From Desulforhopalus vacuolatus (GTDB taxonomy: Bacteria > Desulfobacterota > Desulfobulbia > Desulfobulbales > Desulfocapsaceae): 64,000 nucleotides of DNA. The position numbers and the translations under genes were made by a program. Each line of letters begins with the position of its first letter. Position 1 is the first letter of the stretch. The stretch lies in the NCBI RefSeq assembly GCF_016918505.1, contig NZ_JAFFPZ010000005.1:62001-126000 (forward strand). The letters are read 5' to 3'. Below the pieces are notes generated by a model. That model did no database searches and was not told the origin of the DNA. It was given only the letters and a program-made list of their open reading frames with translations. Positions 31,964-40,503 of this stretch are shown piece by piece.

Positions 31964-32105
31964 ATGACTACTATACCAAAAGTTTCAACCGAAAGAATTG
32001 ATGATTTTGTCCTGCTGACCGGGCTTCTTAAACGAATGGGTGTGGTAAGCTTTTTGATGCTCATCTCCTACACCATGGGCATCATCAAGGTTTAGGCTGG
32101 GGTTG
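31964..32105 (+). pseudogene. N-terminal scrap of DUF4277 / IS1634-type transposase
   Basis: ATG 31964 opens MTTIPKVSTERIDDFVLLTG LLKRMGV, the usual start of IS1634-like transposases. After a frameshift the next frame gives LFDAHLLHHGHHQGLGWG, matching the following conserved block. The element ends there at a TGA close to the 35-bp direct repeat. It shows that an insertion sequence was once at this border. Confidence 0.6.
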
Positions 32106-32128
32106 AATGAGTACAATGTGAAAAAAGG

Positions 32129-32163
32129 TCAGGTAAACGGGGCAGTGGTGCAGGAGGTGTGAT
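32129..32163 (+). repeat. 35-bp direct repeat, right border of the DprA insertion
   Basis: Second copy of the 30019-30053 sequence, same orientation, one T to G difference. The ribB leader begins shortly after. Confidence 0.7.
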
Positions 32164-32287
32164 GTACATGACTGAAATTTTTGAAAAAATTTCACCCCCC
32201 CTCTTTCTGTCAAGTGGTATAGTCTCTGTCCGATCACACAGGGTCGCAGTGTGAAAAATTGAGGCAGAAGACAGCGCGTCCGCGCCG

Positions 32288-32432
32288 TCTTTTCAGGGCG
32301 AGGTGAAATTCCTCACCGGCGGTATTCCTGTTTTTTCGGGAGAGCCCGCGAACGATTTTGCCATGGAATGGGAAATCGCCGATCTGGTACCAGTCCAGAG
32401 CCGACGGTCACAGTCCGGATGGAAGAAAGTGC
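32288..32432 (+). promoter_or_regulatory. FMN riboswitch (RFN element) upstream of ribB
   Basis: The conserved blocks occur in order: TTTCAGGGCGAGGTGAAATT, CCTCACCGGCGGTA, AGCCCGCGA, CGCCGATCTGGT, CAGTCCAGAGCCGACGGT, AGTCCGGATGGAAGAAAG. This is the six-helix FMN-binding fold. Downstream, GCGGGCTCT (about 32448-32456) is complementary to AGAGCCCGC (about 32342-32350) inside the aptamer and precedes the ribosome site, so a ligand-dependent alternative pairing affecting ribB is plausible. High FMN should repress ribB. Confidence 0.93.
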
Positions 32433-32485
32433 CGGCGCAGGGAACTGTGCGGGCTCTCATGCCAATTTTTCTGCAGGAGGAATTT

Positions 32486-33112
32486 ATGCAGTTATTTGAA
32501 GACAGTTATCAGGAACGAGTTCAAAAAGGAATAGATGCCATTGCCGCAGGACGCGGTGTCATTGTCGTTGACGATGAGAATCGGGAGAACGAGGGTGATC
32601 TCATCTTTGCCGCCGAAAGTCTCACGGAAGAACAGATGGCGCTGCTCATTCGCCGCTGCAGCGGTATCGTCTGCCTCTGTATGACAGAGGATCGCATGGC
32701 AGCGCTGGATCTGCCGCAGATGGTGGAAAATAATACCTGTGTCAACAGGACCGCCTTCGCGGTTACCATTGAGGCGGTTGAGGGCGTAACCACCGGTGTG
32801 TCAGCGAAGGATCGCACCACCACCATTCGTACTGCTGTTGCCGAGGGTGCCACCTCTGCCGATTTGAATCGGCCCGGCCATGTCTTCCCCCTCTGCGCCC
32901 GCAGCGGCGGAGTTCTGGAGCGGGGCGGGCATACCGAGGCTACGGTGGATCTCATGCGTCTCGCCGGGCTTACGCCCTGTGGTGTTCTCTGCGAATTGAT
33001 GAATGACGACGGCACCATGATGCGGGGCGGACAGCTTGTTGCCGTAGCCGATAAGTACAACATGCCTATTCTGCAGGTTGCCGATCTGGTAAAATATCGG
33101 AAAGCGATGTAA
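32486..33112 (+). CDS. ribB: 3,4-dihydroxy-2-butanone-4-phosphate synthase
   Basis: A 208-residue single-domain RibB, not fused to GTP cyclohydrolase [22 protein letters not shown] near residues 19-39 carries the acidic metal loop. [38 protein letters not shown] and [20 protein letters not shown] (RPGHxFPL) and [14 protein letters not shown] are the other signatures. It converts ribulose 5-phosphate to the four-carbon precursor of riboflavin. AGGAGG precedes the ATG at 5 bp; the open frame extends upstream through the riboswitch, but that is not protein. Control is by the FMN riboswitch directly upstream. Confidence 0.95.
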   Translation: MQLFEDSYQERVQKGIDAIAAGRGVIVVDDENRENEGDLIFAAESLTEEQMALLIRRCSGIVCLCMTEDRMAALDLPQMVENNTCVNRTAFAVTIEAVEGVTTGVSAKDRTTTIRTAVAEGATSADLNRPGHVFPLCARSGGVLERGGHTEATVDLMRLAGLTPCGVLCELMNDDGTMMRGGQLVAVADKYNMPILQVADLVKYRKAM

Positions 33113-33146
33113 AAAAATAAGCCCCTCAATTCAAATCTCCCTGTGT

Positions 33147-33182
33147 AACGGGCTGGAATCTTTGATTTCAGCCCGTTTTTTT
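33147..33182 (+). terminator. Terminator of ribB
   Basis: AACGGGCTGGAATC and GATTTCAGCCCGTT form a 14-bp stem with a TTT loop, followed by five more T residues. It ends the ribB transcript 35 bp after the stop codon. Confidence 0.85.
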
Positions 33183-33413
33183 GTTGAAAAAAGTAGAGAT
33201 TGCGTGAAAAGTTGCACCGTCTTTCAGGTTGCGGAATCTCGTGATGCTGGTACGTTGCAAAAGCATTTATCCCGTGGCATCCATTTTTTAATTGATGTCA
33301 CCTTTTTTTTAAAAAAAATACTTGTAAGGGGGAAGACATGCCTGCGATCTCATTTTGAATGAGGCCATGGTGTGTTCTGCCTGTTTATTGTTTTTCTCAC
33401 TACGGAGGAAAAG

Positions 33414-36080
33414 GTGAAAAAAATTAAACTGACGATTAACGGTCGGGAAAAAGAGATCATCGCCGATGACAACATGGTGCTTCTTGACCTGTTGCGCGAT
33501 GACTTGAAGCTCACCGGAGCAAAGCAGTCCTGCGATAGAAAAGGCCAGTGTGGTGCATGTACGGTGATTGTAAACAAAAAAGCTGTACTCTCCTGCCTTA
33601 CCAAAGTTTCCCGGCTTGAGGGTGCAAAAATTATCACTGTTGAGGGTCTCGGGACCACCGAAAATCCGCATCTGCTGCAGAAGGCCTTTTGCCTCGCCGG
33701 TGCCATTCAGTGTGGTTTCTGTACTCCGGGGATGATCATGTCGGCCAAAGCGCTGCTTGATGAAAATCTGAAGCCGACAGATGAAGAGATAAAATATGCT
33801 CTGCGGCGCAATCTCTGCCGCTGCACCGGGTATAAGAAAATTATTGAGGCGGTGCAGCTCGCGGCTTCTTTCATGCGCGGGGAGATAAACCCGGACGACA
33901 TTACTCCGAAACCGACTGATCCCCCCCGGGGTGTGTCTCATATCCGGCCGAGTGCGATGGCCAAGGCCTGTGGTACCGCGAATTTTACTGCGGATATCGA
34001 CATGCCCGGTGCGGCCGAAATCGCCATGGTTCTCAGCCCGTACGCCCATGCTGAAATCAAGGGAATTGACTTCTCCGAGGCAGAAAAAGTACACGGCTGG
34101 ATTGGCGGCATGACGGCAAAGGATATCAAGGGAACCAACCGCATCAAGATGGCGGTGGAAGACCGTCCTCTGCTCTGTGAAGACAAGGTTCACTGCCTTG
34201 GTGCGCCGGTGGCCATTATCGTCGCGGAAACTCGGGCGCAGGCCCTTGAAGCGGCTGATAAAGTGAAGGTGGAATACAGTATCCTTCCTACCCTTTCTTC
34301 TCCCGAAGAAGCCATGGCAGAGGGTGCCCCGAGGGTTCATCCGGATATCCCCAACATCTGTTTTGAACAGCCGCTGATCAAGGGTGATATTGAACGTGGC
34401 TGGAAAGAGGCCGCCACGGTGGTCGAGGATCATTTTACTACCCAGATTGTCCACCAGGCGCCGCTGGAACCGGAAAACAGTGTTGCTTTCATGGAAGGCG
34501 AGGGTGAAGATGCCGAACTGGTCGTTATCGGCCGCAGTATTAACATCCATCTGCACAAAGCCAATATCCAGGACGCTCTCGGCTTCGACAGCGTTCGCTA
34601 CGAAGAAGCCTATTCTGGCGGGAATTTCGGACAGAAACTTGAAATCAGCTCTGAAGGTTTCACTGCAGCTGCGGCGCTCCATTTCAACCGCGCGGTACGT
34701 TATACCCCGAGTCTGTATGAATCCATGTTGATCAGCTCGAAGCGTCACGCCTACGATATGAAGTTCAAAATAGGGGCCAATGCTGACGGCAAAATTGTTG
34801 CCCTCGACATGGATCTTGTGGCTGATAACGGTGCGTATAACTCCGCCGGACACAAATTCATTCTCCGCGCTCTGCACATGTTGACCAGCGCGTATTATGT
34901 GCCCAATATTCATGTGGAATCCAAACTGGTCTATACCAACAATCCCTATGGCTCTGCTGCCCGTGGCGCGGGTCCCCCACAGGTGCATTTTGCGCTGGAG
35001 TCTGCTGTTGAGATGCTGGCAAAAAAATGTGGTATCGACCCGCTGGAGTTCAGGAGAATCAACAGTTTGGAAACCGGACAGACCAAGGCGACCGGTCACG
35101 TTGTTGTCGATGTCTGGCCCTTTCCTGAGCAGTGTGCAGATATGAAACCGCTGTGGGATCGCGCGAAGACCGAACGTGATGCTACCCAAAACGGCACGGT
35201 GAAACGTGGTATCGGTCTTGGTGCTGCCGCCTTTGGTATCGGTTTCCCCGGTGACCAGGCCTCAGCTGCCGTGGAGATCGGCGAGGATGATATCGTTACG
35301 GTATATGCTGCCGCAGCTGATCCTGGCGAAGGCACCGATTCCATGATGAGTCAACTGGCCGGGGAAGTTCTCGGTCTGCCGCTGGACAGGATTCAGGTTC
35401 AGCTCCGCAGCACTGGCAACACCTCTCCCGCAGGCCCCGCTTCCGGGAGCCGTGTCACTTTGATGATCGGCGGAGCGACCGTTGATGCTCTTCAGAAATT
35501 GCGTAAAGCAATGGACGAGGCAGGCGGTAAAACCTTCAAGGCACTGACGGATGCCGGTAAACAGACCCGCTGCATCGGTAAGCGGAATACGGTGGATTCA
35601 GCACCGCTTGATCCGAAAACCGGTCAGGGTCCGTCTCCGGAGACCGACGTCATGTCTATTCAGCTGGCTGAGGTTGAGGTGGATACCACCACTGGTGAGG
35701 TGAAGATTGTGAAGATGAGTTCCACTGTGGACTCCGGACCGATCATCAACCCCAACAACTTCACCGGTCAGATGGAGGGCGGGATGGATATGGGGGTTGG
35801 CTATGCCCTGCGTGAAATCTATGTCGCCGGGGAGACGAAAGACTGGAGAACTTTGAAGTTCCCGACCTTCAAAACCTTTTTCGACTCTGAGGTTGTCACC
35901 CGCGAGACTCCACGGAAGGAGGGAACCCTCGGTTCCACCGGTGTTGGCGAGATGGCAATGCTTTCCACTGCTCCGGCGGTAATCAACGCCATTGAAGATG
36001 CCTGTGGCGCTCGCATTACTGAACTTCCGGCAACCCCGGAACGGGTTCTCGCAGCGCTGAAAGCAGCAGGAAAGGCCTGA
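33414..36080 (+). CDS. Mop-type molybdenum aldehyde oxidoreductase (xanthine oxidase family)
   Basis: An 888-residue single-chain enzyme. Residues 1-75 form a plant-type [2Fe-2S] domain (SCDRKGQCGACTVIVNKKAV). Residues 80-155 form the second [2Fe-2S] domain (AIQCGFCTPGMIMSAKALL and LRRNLCRCTGYKKI). The remainder is the molybdopterin part with HQAPLEPENSVAF, YSGGNFGQKLEI, GSAARGAGPPQVHFALESAV, and the catalytic GVGEMAML near the C-terminus (Glu). There is no FAD domain, as in Desulfovibrio Mop enzymes of about 907 residues. It oxidises aldehydes to acids. GTG 33414 has GGAGG at 5 bp and gives the proper N-terminus. No own molybdenum cofactor genes are near. The TusE-like gene follows at 6 bp. 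Confidence 0.92.
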   Translation: MKKIKLTINGREKEIIADDNMVLLDLLRDDLKLTGAKQSCDRKGQCGACTVIVNKKAVLSCLTKVSRLEGAKIITVEGLGTTENPHLLQKAFCLAGAIQCGFCTPGMIMSAKALLDENLKPTDEEIKYALRRNLCRCTGYKKIIEAVQLAASFMRGEINPDDITPKPTDPPRGVSHIRPSAMAKACGTANFTADIDMPGAAEIAMVLSPYAHAEIKGIDFSEAEKVHGWIGGMTAKDIKGTNRIKMAVEDRPLLCEDKVHCLGAPVAIIVAETRAQALEAADKVKVEYSILPTLSSPEEAMAEGAPRVHPDIPNICFEQPLIKGDIERGWKEAATVVEDHFTTQIVHQAPLEPENSVAFMEGEGEDAELVVIGRSINIHLHKANIQDALGFDSVRYEEAYSGGNFGQKLEISSEGFTAAAALHFNRAVRYTPSLYESMLISSKRHAYDMKFKIGANADGKIVALDMDLVADNGAYNSAGHKFILRALHMLTSAYYVPNIHVESKLVYTNNPYGSAARGAGPPQVHFALESAVEMLAKKCGIDPLEFRRINSLETGQTKATGHVVVDVWPFPEQCADMKPLWDRAKTERDATQNGTVKRGIGLGAAAFGIGFPGDQASAAVEIGEDDIVTVYAAAADPGEGTDSMMSQLAGEVLGLPLDRIQVQLRSTGNTSPAGPASGSRVTLMIGGATVDALQKLRKAMDEAGGKTFKALTDAGKQTRCIGKRNTVDSAPLDPKTGQGPSPETDVMSIQLAEVEVDTTTGEVKIVKMSSTVDSGPIINPNNFTGQMEGGMDMGVGYALREIYVAGETKDWRTLKFPTFKTFFDSEVVTRETPRKEGTLGSTGVGEMAMLSTAPAVINAIEDACGARITELPATPERVLAALKAAGKA

Positions 36081-36086
36081 GCTGAT

Positions 36087-36440
36087 ATGAGCGAATTATC
36101 GGCCAATGAAAGACTGCGAGAACGCGTATTCCGCACGATTGCCGGTCAGGAAGTGTATTGTGACTGGGAGGGGTTCCTCTGGGACCCCGATGAGTGGAAT
36201 GAAGAGCTCGCAGTCGCCTTTGCGGCAGAGTCCGGTATTGCCGAACTGTCGGCAGAGCAGTGGCAGGTTATTCACTTTGTCCGCGACTATTATGAAAATA
36301 ATCTCCGTGCTCCCTTGAACAAGGAGTTGCGGAAGGGAACAGGGCTTTCCCTGCTTACCCTTGACGCGATGTTTCCTGAGGGACTCCGCCTCGGGGCACG
36401 GAAGGTCGCTGGCCTGCCCAACCCAAAAGTGTGTACCTGA
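36087..36440 (+). CDS. TusE/DsrC-like sulfur carrier protein
   Basis: A 117-residue protein of the DsrC/TusE/DsvC family. DWEGFLWDPDEWNEELAVAF, LSAEQWQVIHFVRDYYEN, and the C-terminal arm LGARKVAGLPNPKVCT are typical. The penultimate cysteine is present, but the second redox cysteine of true DsrC (in the ACKxAGLP block) is Ala-Arg here, so it cannot form the intramolecular disulfide or trisulfide of sulfate reduction. It may act like TusE in sulfur relay to tRNA or as a regulator. It is the second gene after the Mop enzyme, and a strong terminator follows. Confidence 0.87.
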   Translation: MSELSANERLRERVFRTIAGQEVYCDWEGFLWDPDEWNEELAVAFAAESGIAELSAEQWQVIHFVRDYYENNLRAPLNKELRKGTGLSLLTLDAMFPEGLRLGARKVAGLPNPKVCT

Positions 36441-36468
36441 CGGTACCTCGAAGGTTGCAGTTGTTCCG

Positions 36469-36498
36469 GGCTGCGGAGATTATCTCCGCAGCCTTTTT
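36469..36498 (+). terminator. Terminator after the TusE-like gene
   Basis: GGCTGCGGAGAT-T-ATCTCCGCAGCC is a perfect 12-bp stem with TTTTT behind it. Confidence 0.88.
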
Positions 36499-36539
36499 CC
36501 GTCCTTCCCGCTTTAAATTTGTAAAATATTTATTCTCAA

Positions 36540-36725
36540 AAGATTTTGCTTTTCTTCGCGTTCCTTTGCGTTCTTCGCGGTAAAAATTGCCTTTCCGCTT
36601 TTTGCCTTTGTCTTTTTCCATAGCTTTTTAAGAAGTTACGCTTTTATATAAAAAGTCCTTTTTCGCTGTTCCGTCTTTTGTTTTTCCCTGTCTCCCGTCT
36701 CCTTTCTCCCTTTCCCAAATCATTT
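36540..36725 (+). repeat. Dispersed mosaic repeat before the cysteine-desulfurase-like gene
   Basis: Contains TCTTCGCGTTCCTTTGCGTT followed by CTTCGCGGTAAAAA, then TTTAAGAAGTTACGC, TTTTCGCTGTTCCGTC and CCTGTCTCCCGTCTCC. The first block recurs inverted at 37960-38005, the others at 42060-42225, 49400-49660 and 54540-54690. No gene is supported; ATTTCAGGAG before 36747 is the ribosome site. Confidence 0.55.
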
Positions 36726-36746
36726 CTCTCATTTCAGGAGTTTCCC

Positions 36747-37904
36747 ATGATATATCTCGATAATGCCGCCACCACCTGGCCAAAGCCAAAAACTGTTCTT
36801 GATACCATGATTGCTCTCTATGCTGAAACGGGAGTCTCTCCTGGCCGAGGGAGCTACGACGCTGCCCTTGAGGCGGAGGCCAGCATTACAAGGACAAGAG
36901 AAGACCTTGTCGCCTTCTTTCATGCTCCAGATCCCAAGCGGGTCATCTTTACGGCGAACGCCACCGATGCCCTCAACATGGCCATTATGGGCATGCTCTC
37001 TCCGGGAGATCATGTCATTACCACCCGGCTGGAGCACAATTCCGTTCTGCGACCCTTGTTTCATCTGCAGGAGGAGGGAATAATTTCAACAACAATAATT
37101 CCCTTTGACGGCGATGGTTATGTGGATCCTCAGGCTGTTCGTGAGGCCATCCGTCCCGAGACAAAAATGGTGGAGATTACCCACGCCTCGAATGTGCTGG
37201 GGACGATTCAGCCGGTGGAGGAGATTGGCAGCATCTGCGAGGAATTCGCTCTTGAATATCTCGTTGACGCCTCCCAGTCCGCAGGCAGAATCCCTGTCTC
37301 CATGGAGGCAATGCGGGCGAGCGCCATCGCCTTTCCCGGTCACAAGTCGATCTATGGTCCAACGGGAACAGGGTGCCTCGTGCTCAACCCCTCCTGTGGA
37401 ATTCGTCCAACCCGCTTTGGGGGAACTGGCACGGCGTCGGAAAGTCTCCGCCAGCCGGAGGATTTTCCCCACTGCCTTGAGGCTGGTACGCAGAATTATA
37501 TGGGAATTCTTGGTCTCTCCTGTGCGCTGGCGTATCTGCAGGAAAAAGGGCTGGAAAAAATTCGCGGAGAGGAAGACGCGTTGATGCACCGCCTGCATGA
37601 TGGCCTCGCGAGTATCAAGGGACTGGAGATGTACGGGGCTGCTGACCGTCGCACGCGGCCGCATCTCGCGGTGGAGACAGTCAACGTGAAGGGTGCCGAT
37701 CCGGACGATGTCGGGGCTATTCTTGATGGAGATTTTGAGATCGCCGTCCGTGTTGGTCTGCATTGCGCTCCGCTGGTTCACGAATCCATTGGTACGGCGG
37801 GACGGGGGGCGCTACGCTTCAGCCCCGGTATCTTTACCACGCCTGAGGATATCGATCTGACTGTTGAAGCGCTGGATCGTATTTGTGCAAATTATATGAA
37901 ATAA
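36747..37904 (+). CDS. Cysteine desulfurase family protein (class V aminotransferase fold)
   Basis: A 385-residue PLP enzyme of the TIGR01977-like group. IYLDNAATTWPKPKTVLDTM at the start, EHNSVLRPLF, ITHASNVLGTIQPVEEI, DASQSAGRIPVSM, the PLP lysine in AFPGHKSIYGPTGTG near residue 200, and VRVGLHCAPLVHESIGTAGR near the end with a cysteine at the expected active-site position. Related enzymes mobilise sulfur from cysteine or selenocysteine. It is alone, without isc/suf partners, and its flanks hold inverted copies of a dispersed repeat. ATG 36747 gives the conserved N-terminus. Confidence 0.87.
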   Translation: MIYLDNAATTWPKPKTVLDTMIALYAETGVSPGRGSYDAALEAEASITRTREDLVAFFHAPDPKRVIFTANATDALNMAIMGMLSPGDHVITTRLEHNSVLRPLFHLQEEGIISTTIIPFDGDGYVDPQAVREAIRPETKMVEITHASNVLGTIQPVEEIGSICEEFALEYLVDASQSAGRIPVSMEAMRASAIAFPGHKSIYGPTGTGCLVLNPSCGIRPTRFGGTGTASESLRQPEDFPHCLEAGTQNYMGILGLSCALAYLQEKGLEKIRGEEDALMHRLHDGLASIKGLEMYGAADRRTRPHLAVETVNVKGADPDDVGAILDGDFEIAVRVGLHCAPLVHESIGTAGRGALRFSPGIFTTPEDIDLTVEALDRICANYMK

Positions 37905-37924
37905 TGGTAATTTCTCAAAAGCTA

Positions 37925-38030
37925 CGGAAGGCAGAAGAAAGGGAAAAGCAAAAGCGGTAAGACAATTTTTTACCGCGAAGAACGCAAAGGAACGCGAAGA
38001 AAAGTAAAAGACGGGACAACAAAAGATTTT
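37925..38030 (-). repeat. Inverted copy of the mosaic repeat after the desulfurase-like gene
   Basis: TTTTTACCGCGAAGAACGC and AAAGGAACGCGAAGAAAAG are the reverse complement of 36547-36585. Together the copies enclose the gene. Confidence 0.55.
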
Positions 38031-38081
38031 TTTTGCCAACGAATAAAGGCGAAAAAGATTTAAGGACAAAGATTTTGTTTA

Positions 38082-38274
38082 ATACCAATCACATTTTGTA
38101 TTGACCAAAGAATGCGGCTGCGTGGATATTTTGTTGGGTGATCACGAATGGATAAACAGGATGTAAAATTGATCGCAATAGTGATAACAGTGGCATTACA
38201 TCATCATTGGTGAAAAATCGGTACAACAGTGATTCCAGCAATGGTGTTGTAGAGACAAGGCATGCCTTGTCTAC
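38082..38274 (+). repeat. Dispersed ATACCA repeat and TTGTAGAGACAAGG hairpin
   Basis: ATACCAATCACATTTTGTAT, then TGACCAAAGAATGCGGCTGC and GAATGGATAAACAGGATG, a unit shared with 54428-54515 and, in part, 30052-30092. A hairpin AGACAAGGCATGCCTTGTCT (38250-38269) follows. The remaining sequence up to 38383 shows no gene. Confidence 0.55.
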
Positions 38275-38383
38275 ACGGTACCGGTAAACGTAACAATAAC
38301 GGTGCAACTGTAACCGAAGGAACACCGATAACCCGCGAAACATACACGCCACATTGGGAGACAGGGATGTTTGCCCATAATTC

Positions 38384-39877
38384 TTACTCCCCGAAGAACA
38401 ACTCCTCCACCTCTTTTTCTGGAGGTTTGCTGAGCCAGCTTCCCACCACAAAGCTGACCACTGCGATTATCATCGACGGTACAATCGTATGGGTGCCAGA
38501 CAGCGTCCAGCTGCTGTACTGAATGGTAAGATAGCTGCCGATGCCGCCGATGATGGAAAGGATGGCACCGGTGGCGTTGGCCCGCCGCCAGTACAGTCCG
38601 AAGATGATCGGTGCGAAGAAGGCGCACTCCAGACCGCCCATGGCGAAGAGGTTGATCCAGACGATGAGATCCGGCGGGGTAATAGCGAAAAGGATGACGA
38701 GGATACCGAGAAAAGCGGTGGTCAGCCGGGAGACGGCGGGCAGTTTTTGGGTAAACTTTTTTTCATGCCGCTTCTCTTCACTGACGAGATAATTAAGATA
38801 GAGATCCTTGATGATCGCTGCCGAGGCGAGGATCAGCAGGGAGGAGACGGTGGACATCACCGCTGCGAGGGGTGCGGCGATGAAGAGCCCCGCCACCACC
38901 GGATTCATATACCGGGTAACGATGGTCGGGATGAGATAGTCCGTGGACTTCAGTGTCTCCATATCAATGACAGCCGGGGCGAAGACACCGGAGATGTGCA
39001 TCACCAGCATGAGAAAGCCGATGACGATGGTGCCGTAGATGATCGCTGCATGCAGTGCCTTTGTGTCGGTGAAGCCCATGCCGCGCACTGCGGTCTGCGG
39101 CAGGCCGAGTACACCGACTCCTACCAGGACCCAGAAGGACATAAGCCAGCTCTTGCTGATAGTGCCACCGGCGGTAATGTCGGCATAGTTGGGTGTCACC
39201 ACGTGCAGCCGTGTGGTCAGCGACTCAAAACCGCCCGCCTGATAAACAATGGTCGCCAGCAGGATGATTGAACCAAGCACCATCACCAGTCCCTGTATGG
39301 TATCCGTGGTGACCACAGCCTTGAAGCCGCCGATGGAGGTGTAGAGGATGACCACCACGCCGAAGAGCAGCAGACCGTAAACATAATCCAGTCCGGTGAT
39401 GGTCTGAAAGAGTACCGCGCCGCCGATGAACTGAGACATCATCTGAGCGAGAAAGAAGAGCACGAGACAGAGCGAAGAGATGAGCACCACTGCTTTCGAG
39501 CGATAGCGGGCGCGGAGGAAATCGGTCACTGTGACCGCGCCGGTTTTGCGGGAGATGAGGGCAAATTTCTTGCCGAGGATAGCGAGGATGATAAAAGCGG
39601 TGGGTACCTGGATCATCGCCAGATAGACCCACGCCAGGCCTTTTGCTGCTGCGATTCCCGGGCCGCCAATAAAGCTCGATGCACTGGTGAAGGTGGCGAT
39701 GAGTGTCATCGCGAGGACCAGCCCGCCCATGGAGCGGCCGCCGATGTAGTAATCGTTGACAAAGCCTCTGCTCGTTGCGCCGTGTGACTGACGGCGGCTG
39801 ATCAACAGGCCGATGAAGAGGTTGAGACAGAGGTAGGTGATCACCACGCTGATGAGGATACTCTGGTAGGAGGTCAT
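38384..39877 (-). CDS. panF: Sodium/pantothenate-type symporter (PanF-like, SSS family)
   Basis: A 497-residue sodium:solute symporter with about 13 hydrophobic segments. Typical blocks include DYYIGGRSMGGLVLAMTLIA near residues 45-65, ASSFIGGPGIAAAKGLAWVY, GGFKAVVTTDTIQGLVMVLG near 190, and PLAAVMSTVSSLLILASAAI near 325-345. The pattern and the small YhdT-like partner overlapping its start (ATGA) match PanF, which takes up pantothenate with sodium. Other substrates cannot be excluded by sequence reading alone. C-terminal tail KPPEKEVEELFFGE is cytoplasmic. Confidence 0.85.
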   Translation of the reverse strand: MTSYQSILISVVITYLCLNLFIGLLISRRQSHGATSRGFVNDYYIGGRSMGGLVLAMTLIATFTSASSFIGGPGIAAAKGLAWVYLAMIQVPTAFIILAILGKKFALISRKTGAVTVTDFLRARYRSKAVVLISSLCLVLFFLAQMMSQFIGGAVLFQTITGLDYVYGLLLFGVVVILYTSIGGFKAVVTTDTIQGLVMVLGSIILLATIVYQAGGFESLTTRLHVVTPNYADITAGGTISKSWLMSFWVLVGVGVLGLPQTAVRGMGFTDTKALHAAIIYGTIVIGFLMLVMHISGVFAPAVIDMETLKSTDYLIPTIVTRYMNPVVAGLFIAAPLAAVMSTVSSLLILASAAIIKDLYLNYLVSEEKRHEKKFTQKLPAVSRLTTAFLGILVILFAITPPDLIVWINLFAMGGLECAFFAPIIFGLYWRRANATGAILSIIGGIGSYLTIQYSSWTLSGTHTIVPSMIIAVVSFVVGSWLSKPPEKEVEELFFGE

Positions 39878-40149
39878 TCTTCCACCTCGCTGCCGAGATC
39901 AAAATTCTTGAAGACCAGCCGCACGACAAAAATACTGGCCACACAGAAGAGGACATAACCAACGATACAGCTGAGAAAAAACCACATTGGCAGGCCAAAG
40001 ATATAGGTATAGGTCTCCGGGGTGCCACTTTCGGCGATGCCATAGCCGGTGAAATACCACCAGAGGAAAAAAGCGAAATAGAGCAGAACGGAGGTTATCG
40101 CCTCGCGGCTGATCTGTCGGTTTTTTTCTTTTTCACTGAGCTGTTGCAT
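39874..40149 (-). CDS. YhdT-family small membrane protein (DUF997)
   Basis: A 91-residue protein with two hydrophobic segments: ITSVLLYFAFFLWWYFTGYG and PMWFFLSCIVGYVLFCVASI, ending in RLVFKNFDLGSEVEE. DUF997 proteins are encoded directly before panF in many bacteria and may be part of the symporter. ATG 40149 has AGGAG at about 8 bp; the longer open frame upstream is not family-like. It is coupled to panF by a 4-base overlap. Confidence 0.85.
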   Translation of the reverse strand: MQQLSEKEKNRQISREAITSVLLYFAFFLWWYFTGYGIAESGTPETYTYIFGLPMWFFLSCIVGYVLFCVASIFVVRLVFKNFDLGSEVEE

Positions 40150-40503
40150 GATGGTGCTCCTGTAATAATGAGGGCCTGTTTTCTCTGCAGTGCTTCTTTG
40201 CCATATTTCCGGCGGATTTTCAATATGCTGCTTCGTCGGAGACGGGCATGATACCATAAGGGTCTCGTTCTTCGCTTTGTCCGAAGATAATTTTTTGACT
40301 GCAGCGAAGAAGATGTGCAAAAGAATGGTTCTTCAAGGTACCATTATCTCTCTTCTGGTGAGTCATGACCTTGCTCCTGCACCCGACAGCTTTTCATCGC
40401 GGGCAGGGGGGATGGCAGAGATGTGGTGGACAGATTTGAGGAGTTTCAGAGGACGCAGAGCAATGGGCGCAGACGCCCGGTAAATGGAGAAAAGGAGACG
40501 TGT

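Noticed and set aside
33309-35189. 626-residue minus-strand frame opposite the Mop gene
   Set aside because: Long antisense frame produced by codon bias of the real gene. All molybdopterin and iron-sulfur motifs are on the plus strand.
38489-39271. 260-residue plus-strand frame opposite panF
   Set aside because: It is the antisense shadow of a convincing membrane transporter, rich in Asp, Gly and His without family pattern.
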